A DNA stretch of 64,000 bases from Verrucomicrobiota bacterium (lineage in GTDB: Bacteria > Verrucomicrobiota > Verrucomicrobiia > Opitutales > Opitutaceae). The first letter of the stretch is position 1, and each line of letters opens with the position of its first letter. Where the stretch lies: assembly GCA_023416735.1 (NCBI GenBank), contig JAEZGX010000030.1, positions 1 through 64,000 on the forward strand. The letters run 5' to 3'. The notes beneath the pieces were generated by a model. That model worked only from the letters and a program-made list of their open reading frames with translations, was not told where the DNA came from and ran no database searches. Shown here in pieces: positions 46,391 to 54,468 of the stretch. A program made the translations under genes and the position numbers.

Positions 46391-47955
46391 CGCCCCGCCT
46401 CCTCGTCGCCGCTCGTCGCAGACCACGACGCATCCAAAATCAACGTGACATCAAAGCCCAAAATCCCCGCGCGACTATTATCGAAACGCGGATGCTCCAC
46501 CGCCGCGACGCCCCGCGTCGCTTCCAATTGCTCCATCAACCGCCGCACTTTCTCATAACTGCCCGAATTCGCCCGTTCCGCCGGCCGCGCCCGATCAAGC
46601 ATCCTTCCACTCACCGTCAGCTTCAGATCCGTCGTCCGATTTTGCTCCTCACTGCCCGTTCGCGACGCGTTTCCCACCATCGCCAATCGATCGAGCCACA
46701 CATCGTCCACCGATCGCAACACCTCCTGCACCTCCGCGAATAATCTAAGCCACGCCGTTCGCGCGTCCGCCACACGCCGCAACCGCCGCTCCACCTTCTC
46801 CAATCGCTCGAGCTCTTCGCGGCTGCTTTCCACGCGCCGCTCCATCGCCCGCAAAGGCGCCAGTTGCGCTTCGATTTCCTCCGCTTGCCGCTTCGCCGTT
46901 TCGCTCGCCTCACGCAGCTGCCACATCGCCACCGTCAACGCGCCCAACGTCACCGCCGCCGCCGCTTTCACCACCCGCCCCCGCCGACCCGCCGCCACCG
47001 CCCGCCTGAATTTCGGCGGCAAAAGATTCGGCCTCCTCTCGCCGGCAGTCGCCGCCACCGCCAGGCCCACTACCCCCGACAGCCGCCTTGCAACGACACT
47101 CGCTCCCTGCTCGACCGCTCGCGCCCCCAACTCGACTCGTCGCAACGGTTCAAACGGCTCCACCGGCAAACCCGTCAACGCAGTCAAAGCCGCGCCCGAC
47201 TCCGCCACCACAATCGCCCCGCCGAGCAAGATCGCTCGCGGTTCCAGCGTCACGCCTTGCCGCCGTGCGTTCGCCATGGTCCGCGCAATCTCCGCCTGCA
47301 AACGCACCGCCAGATCCGCCGAAACCGACATCTGATTCAACGTTCGCGCATAAAACCGCGCGCCGTGCGCAAACACCAGATGCGTCGAACGCGTCCCCAC
47401 CTCCACGAATAGCACACCTTCGGCCACCGCCTCGGGATGATTCCATCGCAGACACTGCCACAACGCCACGCAGGCCGGCGTCACCTGCACCACCTTCATC
47501 CCCGCGCCCATCACCGACGCGCAAAGCCGCTCGATCACGCCCGCTTTCGCCGCCGTTAGCATCAACTCCAAATCCGCCCCGCCTTCCCCCAGCACCCTGT
47601 AATCCCACACCACCTCCTCCAACGGATACGGAATGCTCTGCGCCGCTTCGAACTCGACCACTTTCGCCTGCTTCGCGGCCGCTATCGCCGGAGTCCGCAC
47701 CCACTTCGTCATCGCCACATGACCCGGCACTCCGAGATACACCGCCTCGCCGCGCGCCTTCTCTATTTTATTCAACGCCGCCGACGCTCCCGCCAACCAC
47801 GCTTCATCGTCGTCCACTCCACCCAGCGGCTCAATTCCCCACTCTTCCAACACCAACCCGCCCTTCAGCTCGAGTGCACAGCGCGCCCAGCTCACGTCGC
47901 TAAATCCCACATCCACCAACCACCAGCGCCCGCGCTTACCTGTCCCCCGCTTCAC
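46387..47955 (-). CDS. PilM-PilN fusion (Amuc_1101-like actin-fold pilus platform protein)
   Basis: 522 residues from GTG 47955, preceded by AAAGGGCGG; the frame stays open further upstream but without protein character. Residues ~8-325 form an FtsA/PilM-type actin fold: WWLVDVGFSDVSW, KVVEFEAAQSIPYPLEEVVWDY (a very typical PilM block), GVLFVEVGTRSTHLVFAHG and ARTLNQMSVSADLAVRLQAEI. A membrane helix follows near 328-345 (AAAAVTLGALTVAMW). A PilN-like periplasmic coiled coil comes next (AEEIEAQLAPLRAMERRVES, VQEVLRSVDDVWLDRLAMVG). In most bacteria PilM and PilN are separate proteins. First gene of the pilus-like operon. Confidence 0.87.
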   Translation of the reverse strand: MKRGTGKRGRWWLVDVGFSDVSWARCALELKGGLVLEEWGIEPLGGVDDDEAWLAGASAALNKIEKARGEAVYLGVPGHVAMTKWVRTPAIAAAKQAKVVEFEAAQSIPYPLEEVVWDYRVLGEGGADLELMLTAAKAGVIERLCASVMGAGMKVVQVTPACVALWQCLRWNHPEAVAEGVLFVEVGTRSTHLVFAHGARFYARTLNQMSVSADLAVRLQAEIARTMANARRQGVTLEPRAILLGGAIVVAESGAALTALTGLPVEPFEPLRRVELGARAVEQGASVVARRLSGVVGLAVAATAGERRPNLLPPKFRRAVAAGRRGRVVKAAAAVTLGALTVAMWQLREASETAKRQAEEIEAQLAPLRAMERRVESSREELERLEKVERRLRRVADARTAWLRLFAEVQEVLRSVDDVWLDRLAMVGNASRTGSEEQNRTTDLKLTVSGRMLDRARPAERANSGSYEKVRRLMEQLEATRGVAAVEHPRFDNSRAGILGFDVTLILDASWSATSGDEEAGR

Positions 47956-48144
47956 GTCGCCGCCCTTTCTGCCGAATCTGTCGCCGACGCGAACAAGCCG
48001 CGCAGCAGCAACCGCACAATCAATCCATCGCAGGATTTTTGCATGAAGTGGACGCACTGACTTTGTGTAAGTCACTTGCGTCGTCACGCTTAATTTCGCG
48101 TTGTGCGACTTTCGCACGCACTCACGCTCCGCTCTCTCTTTTTT

Positions 48145-48642
48145 ATGTCCGCTGCCCTGCCTTACAAAATCGCCGTTCTCGTTTTCCTCGAAAACGCCGC
48201 GGGCCAGCACCTGCTCCTCCTCCGCGCCAAACCGCCGAATCTCGGCGTCTGGAGCCCCATCGGCGGCAAACTCGAAACCGCCACCGGCGAATCTCCCTTC
48301 GAATGCGCCGTCCGAGAAACCCGCGAAGAGACCGGCCTCGAAATCTCCACCGCCGATCTGCACCTGTTCGCGATGATCGCCGAGAAAGCCTACGAGGGAC
48401 AATCCCACTGGCTCATGTTCCTCTTTCGCTGCCGCCTCCCCATCGCATCGCTGCCCGCCGATATTAACGAGGGCCGCTTCGGCTTCTTCACCCGCGAGGA
48501 GATTTCCGCTCTCCCGATTCCCGAAACTGACCGCAGCGCCCTCTGGCCCATCTACGACCGCTATCGCGATCGCTTCGTCGCGCTCCGCGCCGACTGCGCC
48601 CCCGGCAAACCCGTCGCCGTCGAAATCGAGGAGATCCTCTAA
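48145..48642 (+). CDS. NUDIX hydrolase
   Basis: 165 residues from ATG 48145. The NUDIX box GGKLETATGESPFECAVRET continues REETGLEI (residues ~39-66), with all conserved Gly, Glu and Arg positions present, so it should bind Mg and cleave a nucleoside-diphosphate-linked substrate. YKIAVLVFLENAAGQHLLLL is the first strand pair. The substrate is not predictable; MutT-like housecleaning is possible. It is divergently oriented from the pilus-like operon across ~190 bases and precedes the pyruvate dehydrogenase genes by 117 bases. Confidence 0.9.
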   Translation: MSAALPYKIAVLVFLENAAGQHLLLLRAKPPNLGVWSPIGGKLETATGESPFECAVRETREETGLEISTADLHLFAMIAEKAYEGQSHWLMFLFRCRLPIASLPADINEGRFGFFTREEISALPIPETDRSALWPIYDRYRDRFVALRADCAPGKPVAVEIEEIL

Positions 48643-48759
48643 TCTTCCGCGCACCAAACTGACGCGCGCGCTGTCCGCGTGCTTCGCTGGGCAACAAACA
48701 CTTGATTTCTCCCACAACCGCCGGACACTTCACCGTTCATCTCAAAACGAACCACTCTC

Positions 48760-49857
48760 GTGAGTAAGAAGCCTACTTCCACCGCCGACAAAAAAGCCGA
48801 AGACGGCGTTAAACGGTCGGACCACGCCCGAGCCGAGATCAACGCGAGCCTCAGCCGCGACGAGAGGATCGAGCTCTATCGCAAGATGGTTCGCATCCGC
48901 CGCTTCGAAGAACGCAGCCTCCGCGCCTACCAAGCCAAAAAGATCGGCGGTTTCCTCCACCTCTACATCGGCCAGGAGGCCGTCGCCGTCGCTTGTTGCT
49001 CGTTGATGGGCAAAAACGATCACGTGATCACCGCGTATCGGGATCATGGACACGCCATCGCCGTCGGCATGGACACCAAACCGCTCATGGCCGAGCTCTA
49101 CGGCAAAGCCACCGGTTGCTCCAAGGGCAAGGGCGGCTCGATGCATTACTTCGATCCTTCCCGCAACTATTGGGGCGGTCACGGCATCGTCGGCGGCCAG
49201 ATCCCCCTCGGCGCCGGTCTCGCCTACGGCATCAAATACAAGGGTCTCAAGGGCGCCGCCATGGCGTTCATGGGCGACGGCGCCGTCAATCAGGGCGCTG
49301 TCCACGAGGCCTACAATCTCGCCGCCCTTTGGAAGCTCCCCGTCGTCTTCGTCATCGAAAACAACGGCTACTCCATGGGCACCAGCCAGGCGCGCTCCTC
49401 CGCCGGCGATCTCGCGCGTCGCGCCGAGGGCTATCACATGGATTGGGGCCAATGCGAAGGGCACGACCTCTACGAAGTCCGCGCCACGATGGACAAATTC
49501 CTTCGCGCCGCTCGCGAAGAATCGAAACCGTCCATCGTCGAGGTCCGCACTTACCGTTACCGCGGCCACTCCGTCGCCGATCCGGACAACACTTACCGCA
49601 GCAAGAACGAGATCGAGGAATACCGCCGCACCAAGGATCCGATCCAGGTCTTCCAACAAATCCTCGTCGCCGAGGGCGTGTTGAACGACGAGTTGATTGA
49701 GAAAATCGACACCGAAGCCCGCGCCGAAGCCGATGTCGCCGCCGACTTCGCCGAAGCGAGCCCGTTCCCCACCGCCGAAGACATCCAAAAGGACGTTTAC
49801 TGGGAGACCGACAATCCCTCCGAACGCAAATCCCAAGGCCGCCTCTTCTTCGACTAA
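48760..49857 (+). CDS. pdhA: Pyruvate dehydrogenase E1 component, alpha subunit
   Basis: 365 residues from GTG 48760. After a ~25-residue Lys-rich head comes LYRKMVRIRRFEERSLRAYQ and GFLHLYIGQEAVAVACCSLM. KGGSMHYFDPSRNYWGGHGI is typical E1-alpha. The thiamine diphosphate/Mg motif runs GDGAVNQGAVHEAYNLA to IENNGYSMGTS (~165-208). EVRTYRYRGHSVADPDNTYR is the conserved phosphorylation-loop region in homologues. It decarboxylates pyruvate and reductively acetylates the E2 lipoyl group with E1 beta. The order alpha, beta, E2 continues downstream. E3 (lipoamide dehydrogenase) is not in the window. Confidence 0.96.
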   Translation: MSKKPTSTADKKAEDGVKRSDHARAEINASLSRDERIELYRKMVRIRRFEERSLRAYQAKKIGGFLHLYIGQEAVAVACCSLMGKNDHVITAYRDHGHAIAVGMDTKPLMAELYGKATGCSKGKGGSMHYFDPSRNYWGGHGIVGGQIPLGAGLAYGIKYKGLKGAAMAFMGDGAVNQGAVHEAYNLAALWKLPVVFVIENNGYSMGTSQARSSAGDLARRAEGYHMDWGQCEGHDLYEVRATMDKFLRAAREESKPSIVEVRTYRYRGHSVADPDNTYRSKNEIEEYRRTKDPIQVFQQILVAEGVLNDELIEKIDTEARAEADVAADFAEASPFPTAEDIQKDVYWETDNPSERKSQGRLFFD

Positions 49858-49904
49858 ACCGGCCGTCGTCCTGCTCCCTGCTCCTTTCTCCCTGCTCCGT
49901 CTCC

Positions 49905-50882
49905 ATGCCTTTAATTTCCTACCGCGAAGCGCTGCGCCACGCGCTGGCTGAAGAAATCGAACGCGACGCCAACGTCGTCGTCCTCGGCGAAGAGGTCGCC
50001 CAGTTCAACGGCGCCTACAAGGTCACCGAGGGCCTCCTCGCCAAATACGGCCCGCAGCGGATCGTCGACACGCCCATCAGCGAAGCCGGGTTCATCGGCA
50101 TGGGCATCGGCGCTTCCATGCTCGGCGTTCGCCCCGTCATGGAGCTCATGTTCTGGTCGTTCTACTCTGTCGCCTTCGATCAGATCCTCAACAACGCCGC
50201 CAACGTTCGCTATATGTCCGGCGGCGCCATCAACGTCCCGATCGTCATCCGCGGCCCTGCCAACGGCGGCACCAACGTCGGCGCCACCCATTCGCATACG
50301 CCCGAAAACGTCCTTGCCAATCATCCCGGCGTGAAGGTCGTCGTTCCTTCGACGCCCTACGATGCGAAGGGCCTGCTCAAATCGGCCATCCGCGACAACG
50401 ATCCCGTCTTCTTCCTGGAAAACACCCTGCTCTACGGCGAAAAGGGCGAAGTTCCCGAGGGCGAATACGTCATTCCGCTCGGACAGGCTGACCTCAAACG
50501 CGAGGGCACCGATCTCACGATCGTCACTTACGGTCGTTCCGTCCTCCATTCGCTCAAGGCCGCCGAGATCCTCGAGAAGGAACACGACGTCTCCGTCGAA
50601 ATCGTCGATCTCCGCACGATCCGCCCGCTCGACGTCGACACGGTCCTCAAGTCGGTTGCGAAGACCCACCGCGTCCTCATCGTCGAAGAACAAAAACCTT
50701 TCGCCAGCGTCGGCTCGCAACTCGCGTTCATGATCCAGAAGGAAGCGTTCGACGAACTCGACGCGCCCATCAACCGCCTCGCCACCGTCGACGCCCCCGC
50801 GATCTACAGCCCGCCGGTTGAAATCGAACAACTCCCCAACCCGCAGCGCGTCCTCAAAGCCGCCCTCGAAACCCTCGCCTAA
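49905..50882 (+). CDS. pdhB: Pyruvate dehydrogenase E1 component, beta subunit
   Basis: 325 residues (MPLISYREALRHALAEEIER). Evidence: VVVLGEEVAQFNGAYKVTEG with the cofactor-contact Glu, DTPISEAGFIGMGIGASMLG, RGPANGGTNVGATHSH and KVVVPSTPYDAKGLLKSAI. The C-terminal transketolase domain has DLTIVTYGRSVLHSLKAAE and VEIVDLRTIRPLDVDTVLKS. It pairs with PdhA in an alpha2-beta2 E1. The 47-base spacer from pdhA is a repetitive pyrimidine-rich sequence (CCCTGCTCC units) without a Shine-Dalgarno. Confidence 0.97.
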   Translation: MPLISYREALRHALAEEIERDANVVVLGEEVAQFNGAYKVTEGLLAKYGPQRIVDTPISEAGFIGMGIGASMLGVRPVMELMFWSFYSVAFDQILNNAANVRYMSGGAINVPIVIRGPANGGTNVGATHSHTPENVLANHPGVKVVVPSTPYDAKGLLKSAIRDNDPVFFLENTLLYGEKGEVPEGEYVIPLGQADLKREGTDLTIVTYGRSVLHSLKAAEILEKEHDVSVEIVDLRTIRPLDVDTVLKSVAKTHRVLIVEEQKPFASVGSQLAFMIQKEAFDELDAPINRLATVDAPAIYSPPVEIEQLPNPQRVLKAALETLA

Positions 50883-50926
50883 TCTCCTGCTCCGGGCTCT
50901 CCGCTCTAGGCTCTAAGCTCTCTCCT

Positions 50927-52267
50927 ATGGCCAACATCATCGACATGCCGAAACTCAGCGACACCATGACCGTGGGCACCCTGGTCAAGTGGCTGAAAAA
51001 GGAAGGCGACGCCGTTAAGACCGGCGACATGCTCGCCGAGGTCGAAACCGATAAGGCCACGATGGAGCTCGAGAGCTTCTTCGACGGGAAAATTCTCAAG
51101 ATCTTCGTCGCCGACGGCTCCCAGGTCGCCATCGGCGATCCGCTCTGCGCCATCGGCAAGGAAGGCGAAAAAGTCGACGCCCCCGCCCCGAAAGCCGCGC
51201 CCGCTCCCGTCGCAAAATCGTCCGACGACGCCAAGCCCTCCGGCGAAGGCGCCGCGACCACCTCGAAAAACGAGACCGAAGCCCAGCCCGCCAAACTTCC
51301 TGCGTCCGCGCCGGCCACCGCCGCGCCCGCTCCCGCGCCGACTACATCGTCTTCCCGCCCTGAAGGCGCGCGCGTCAAAATCTCCCCGCTGGCCCGCAAA
51401 CTCGCCGAAGAAAAAGGCATCGACTACTCTCAAGTCACCGGCTCCGGCCCCGGCGGTCGCATCGTTCGCGCCGATATCCTTGCCGCCGAAAAGAATCCGC
51501 CCGCCAAAAAATCCGGCGGCGCCTCTTTCAACGGCGGCACTCCTGCGCGCACCGGTCCGATTCAAGACGAACGCACCGTTCCCGTTTCCAACATGCGCGG
51601 CGCCATCGCCCGCCGCCTGCTCGAGTCGAAGACGCAGTATCCGCATTTCTACGTCGAAATCGAAATCGACGCCGCCCCGCTCCTCGCCCTCCGCGAGCAG
51701 CTCAACACCGGCCTCGAAAAAGAAGGCGTCAAACTCTCCGTCAACGACTTCATCCTCAAAGCCAGCGCCGAAGCCCTCCGCCGCGTTCCTCAGGTCAACG
51801 CGTCTTGGGAAACCGCGCCCAACGGTCAGGGCCAAATCCGCTACCACGGCGCCGCCCACGTGTCGTTCGCTGTCGCGATCGAAGACGGCCTCATCACCCC
51901 CGTCGTCCGCGACGCCCACCAGAAGTCCGTTTTCCAAATCAGCACCGAAGCCAAATCGCTCGGCAAACAGGCGAAGGAAAAGAAGCTCAAGCCGGAGCAG
52001 TTCACCGGCGGCACCTTCTGCGTTTCCAACATGGGCATGATGGGCGTCTCGCGTTTCAGCGCGATCATCAACCCGCCCAACGCCGCCATTCTCGCCGTCG
52101 GCTCCACGATCAAGAAGCCCGTCGTGAAAAACGACCAGATCGTCGTCGGTCAGGTCATGGCTCTCACGCTTTCGTGTGATCATCGCGTCGTCGACGGCGC
52201 GGTCGGCGCTCAATACCTCTCCGCGCTCAAGCAGCTGCTCGAGTCGCCCGCGCTCCTCCTGGTCTGA
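50927..52267 (+). CDS. pdhC: Pyruvate dehydrogenase E2, dihydrolipoamide acetyltransferase
   Basis: 446 residues. One lipoyl domain at 1-80 with lipoylated K43 in VETDKATMELESFF. An Ala/Pro linker ~85-145 leads to an E3/E1-binding domain ~147-183 (KISPLARKLAEEKGIDYSQV, SGPGGRIVRADIL). The catalytic CAT domain ~215-446 has PVSNMRGAIARRLLESKTQY, GGTFCVSNMGMMGVSRFSAI and the active-site LSCDHRVVDGAVGAQYLSAL (H419, D423). It transfers acetyl from lipoate to CoA and forms the complex core. The upstream spacer is again low-complexity (GCTCT units). A hairpin with a TTCG loop lies 35 bases after its stop. Confidence 0.97.
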   Translation: MANIIDMPKLSDTMTVGTLVKWLKKEGDAVKTGDMLAEVETDKATMELESFFDGKILKIFVADGSQVAIGDPLCAIGKEGEKVDAPAPKAAPAPVAKSSDDAKPSGEGAATTSKNETEAQPAKLPASAPATAAPAPAPTTSSSRPEGARVKISPLARKLAEEKGIDYSQVTGSGPGGRIVRADILAAEKNPPAKKSGGASFNGGTPARTGPIQDERTVPVSNMRGAIARRLLESKTQYPHFYVEIEIDAAPLLALREQLNTGLEKEGVKLSVNDFILKASAEALRRVPQVNASWETAPNGQGQIRYHGAAHVSFAVAIEDGLITPVVRDAHQKSVFQISTEAKSLGKQAKEKKLKPEQFTGGTFCVSNMGMMGVSRFSAIINPPNAAILAVGSTIKKPVVKNDQIVVGQVMALTLSCDHRVVDGAVGAQYLSALKQLLESPALLLV

Positions 52268-52302
52268 GCCGCTCGCGCGCGGGAAAATCCCTTTCGCCCA
52301 CG

Positions 52303-52322
52303 GATAGACCTTCGGGTCTATT
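52303..52322. repeat. TTCG-loop hairpin after the pyruvate dehydrogenase genes, next to a dispersed-repeat remnant
   Basis: ATAGACC, loop TTCG, GGTCTAT: seven perfect pairs plus one wobble. Flanking bases (CCCACGG before, TCGTGTTGATTCGTG after) resemble the ACGGATGAACACGG repeat seen at 33.7 kb. It may weakly terminate the pdh message; no T-tract follows. Confidence 0.45.
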
Positions 52323-52333
52323 CGTGTTGATTC

Positions 52334-52846
52334 GTGATTGAATCCCCGCTGCCCGTGCCTCGCCCCGTCAACGTCATCGTCGCCTGCGCCGAAAACCACG
52401 TGATCGGCCGCAACGGCCAACTACCGTGGCGCATTCCCGAAGACTGGCGCTTCTTTAAAAAACAAACCGCCGGCACCACCGTCGTTCTCGGCCGCATCAG
52501 CTTCCAATCCTGGAAAAGCATCCTCGACGACGATCGCCACGCCATCGTTCTCACGCGCGATCGCACGCTCGCCCGCGATCGGGTTCAAGTCGCGCACTCC
52601 TTGCCAGCCGCGCTCGCCCTCGCCGAACAATCTCCGCGCGACATCTACATCTGCGGCGGGCAACGCATCTTCGAGGAAGCACTCTCCCTTCCCCAAGCCG
52701 AACGTCTCTACCTCACGCTCATCCACGCGAACGTCGAGGGCGACCGCACGTTCCCAGAATGGCGCCACGAGTTTCCCCGCGTAATTTCCCAACGCGAAAG
52801 CGCCGACGAAGACTTCCGCTACACGTTCCACACTCTCGCTCGCTAG
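52334..52846 (+). CDS. folA: Dihydrofolate reductase
   Basis: 170 residues. NADPH-dependent reduction of dihydrofolate to tetrahydrofolate. Evidence: NVIVACAENHVIGRNGQLPW with the Trp of the substrate loop, then RIPEDWRFFKKQTAGTTVVLG with the catalytic acidic residue, GRISFQSW, AIVLTRDRTL, and DIYICGGQRIFEEALSLPQA with the GG cofactor turn. GTG 52334 lies in repeat-like DNA; GTG 52355 (PRPVNVIVACAEN) gives the usual N-terminus and is a good alternative. There is no thyA next to it. Confidence 0.93.
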   Translation: MIESPLPVPRPVNVIVACAENHVIGRNGQLPWRIPEDWRFFKKQTAGTTVVLGRISFQSWKSILDDDRHAIVLTRDRTLARDRVQVAHSLPAALALAEQSPRDIYICGGQRIFEEALSLPQAERLYLTLIHANVEGDRTFPEWRHEFPRVISQRESADEDFRYTFHTLAR

Positions 52847-52856
52847 GCGCCCGCAT

Positions 52857-52933
52857 CGCGAGCCCGGCGTCAGCGGCAGCACGAACGTAAACTCCGCTCC
52901 GCGCCCCACGCCCCCAAACGACGTGCCTTCCCC
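52857..52933 (-). pseudogene. Remnant of a histidine-kinase C-terminus
   Basis: On the minus strand a short frame reads GEGTSFGGVGRGAEFTFVLP then LT. The GxGAxFTFxLPL pattern is the last (G2/F) element of HATPase domains in sensor kinases. No other kinase motif is found around it; folA lies on one side and a stop codon directly upstream. It looks like the decayed tail of a lost gene, although a chance match over ~14 residues cannot be excluded. Confidence 0.4.
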
Positions 52934-53110
52934 TCAACCGGGTCCCACGTCCGAACGATTTTGCGGTTTCGGTGCCTGCGTCCCCGCCGATTTCCGTTTC
53001 GCCCGGCTCGCACCGACTGCCACCGCGATTACCACAGCCACGCCCAACACGATCAAAATGGTTTCGATGCCCATGATCGCACCGTAAGTCGCTTCAAGCC
53101 CCCTCGCCAT
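52934..53110 (-). CDS. Possible small single-pass membrane protein
   Basis: 58 residues from ATG 53110, or 46 from ATG 53074. A single hydrophobic segment IETILIVLGVAVVIAVAVGA is followed by the basic stop-transfer stretch SRAKRKS and a polar Pro/Gln tail. This inside-positive layout is protein-like and unlike neighbouring shadow frames. No Shine-Dalgarno is convincing. It lies between the histidine-kinase remnant and the PEP-CTERM gene, so it could also be debris of the lost gene. Function unknown. Confidence 0.4.
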   Translation of the reverse strand: MARGLEATYGAIMGIETILIVLGVAVVIAVAVGASRAKRKSAGTQAPKPQNRSDVGPG

Positions 53111-53230
53111 CGGTGTCCGACCCGAACGCCCCCTCAGGCCCTCGCGTAAGACCCAGGGCCGTTGCCCGCTTCTCGCGATCTGTTAAACCGGGACTTCGCC
53201 AGAACGTGAAACCAAGCGCAGCGCTCCGCC

Positions 53231-54286
53231 TCAGGTGTGCGTATCCGCACTGCGGGCTCGCCGACGCTGCCACCACCACCCCGCCGCACAAAGCGCCACG
53301 GTCCACCACGCATACGTCGCCGGCTCCGGAACGAGCACGCCGATAGGCGCAAACTCTTCGAAGTGCAACTGGGCGCCACTGTAGTTGATGTCCTTCACGA
53401 TCAACTGTCCGTCGAGCCGGTTGTTCCGATTGTTCAGCGTCATCTCCGGCGCCAGGATGCTGCCGAAGAAATCGCCGTTATTTCCAATCGTCACACTTCC
53501 GGTGCCGTTGAAATTCCAGAGCAGATGCCCGCCAACGTTCCCGTTGTCGTTAAAGTTATACCCGCTGAAGAGCGTCCGCCCGTCCGCATTGATGACGTTC
53601 ACCACCGCCGTCTGGTTGGCCGCCAGATTGAACGCCACGTTGTTCACATTGTTTATCCCATTGTAGCTGCTCTGGCCCAGCTTCGAAGCATCCAGCTGGA
53701 ACACCACCACGCCCGGCTGCGACGACGAAGATGTGAACGTCAGCGTCTGGTTCCCTTGATTCACCGCGATCGTCCCGGTCTGGGCCGCGTTCTTCAAGGT
53801 CTGCGAAATCGAAATCGCCTGCGACTGAATCGTCGCCCAGTTCCAGTTCGCCGGCCCCGGATTCGTCTTCGGGTTACTCGTATCCGCATTCAGGATCAGC
53901 TTCCCGCTCGAGGACGTTACCTGATTGCCGGAAACGGTCAGGTGCGAGTTCTTGGACGAATTGACCGACGCGTAGCCCCGCTGGAGGTGCGAGTCGTTCT
54001 GCAGAGTCAGCTTCCCCGAAACGAAAAGCGTAGGATCCGCGCCCGCCCCGTGATGCGAGGCCACCGGAGTGCTGCTGAGCGTGAGATTTCCTCTTACCGC
54101 CAAACTCCCTTCAATCGAGTGTCCGCTGAAACTCGCGTTCCCAAAAGCGACCAAATTGTAGTCGCGCACCAAGCTGTCGAAGATGTTAACCGCATGTGCC
54201 GTGGTCTGAGCCCACGCAGCCGAAGCCGGAGCCAAAAGGGCCGCAGCTAAGAATACCCAGGACTTATAGGGTATTATCCTCATCAT
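53231..54286 (-). CDS. PEP-CTERM protein, choice-of-anchor A family
   Basis: 351 residues from ATG 54286; ATG 54313 would add nine. Signal peptide ~1-27 (WVFLAAALLAPASAAWA). The body has the choice-of-anchor A pattern: YNLVAFGNASFSGHSIEGSL, ADPTLFVSGKLTLQND, VVVFQLDASKL, GGHLLWNFNGTGSVTIGNNG and FFGSILAPEMTLNNRNNRLD, a repetitive Asn/Gly-rich beta structure. The C-terminus is the sorting signal: VPEP (PEP motif), hydrophobic ATYAWWTVALCAAGWWW, then QRRRAR. Exosortase would cleave or attach it during export to the surface or matrix. The exosortase gene lies two genes upstream on the same strand. Confidence 0.9.
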   Translation of the reverse strand: MMRIIPYKSWVFLAAALLAPASAAWAQTTAHAVNIFDSLVRDYNLVAFGNASFSGHSIEGSLAVRGNLTLSSTPVASHHGAGADPTLFVSGKLTLQNDSHLQRGYASVNSSKNSHLTVSGNQVTSSSGKLILNADTSNPKTNPGPANWNWATIQSQAISISQTLKNAAQTGTIAVNQGNQTLTFTSSSSQPGVVVFQLDASKLGQSSYNGINNVNNVAFNLAANQTAVVNVINADGRTLFSGYNFNDNGNVGGHLLWNFNGTGSVTIGNNGDFFGSILAPEMTLNNRNNRLDGQLIVKDINYSGAQLHFEEFAPIGVLVPEPATYAWWTVALCAAGWWWQRRRARSADTHT

Positions 54287-54468
54287 GTGCTGACAAAAAG
54301 GCCTAATCCTCATATCGTCAATGGTCTGTTCGACAATTAACGCGGGAAATTAAGGAGCCGAGTCAGAAGCGACACAAAAAGATGCTAAATCTTCCGCTCC
54401 ACGCCGATGAAGCATCTCTGATCGCCCCGGCGGGTCGAAAATCGCGGCCCCACAACCTCTTTCGCAAC

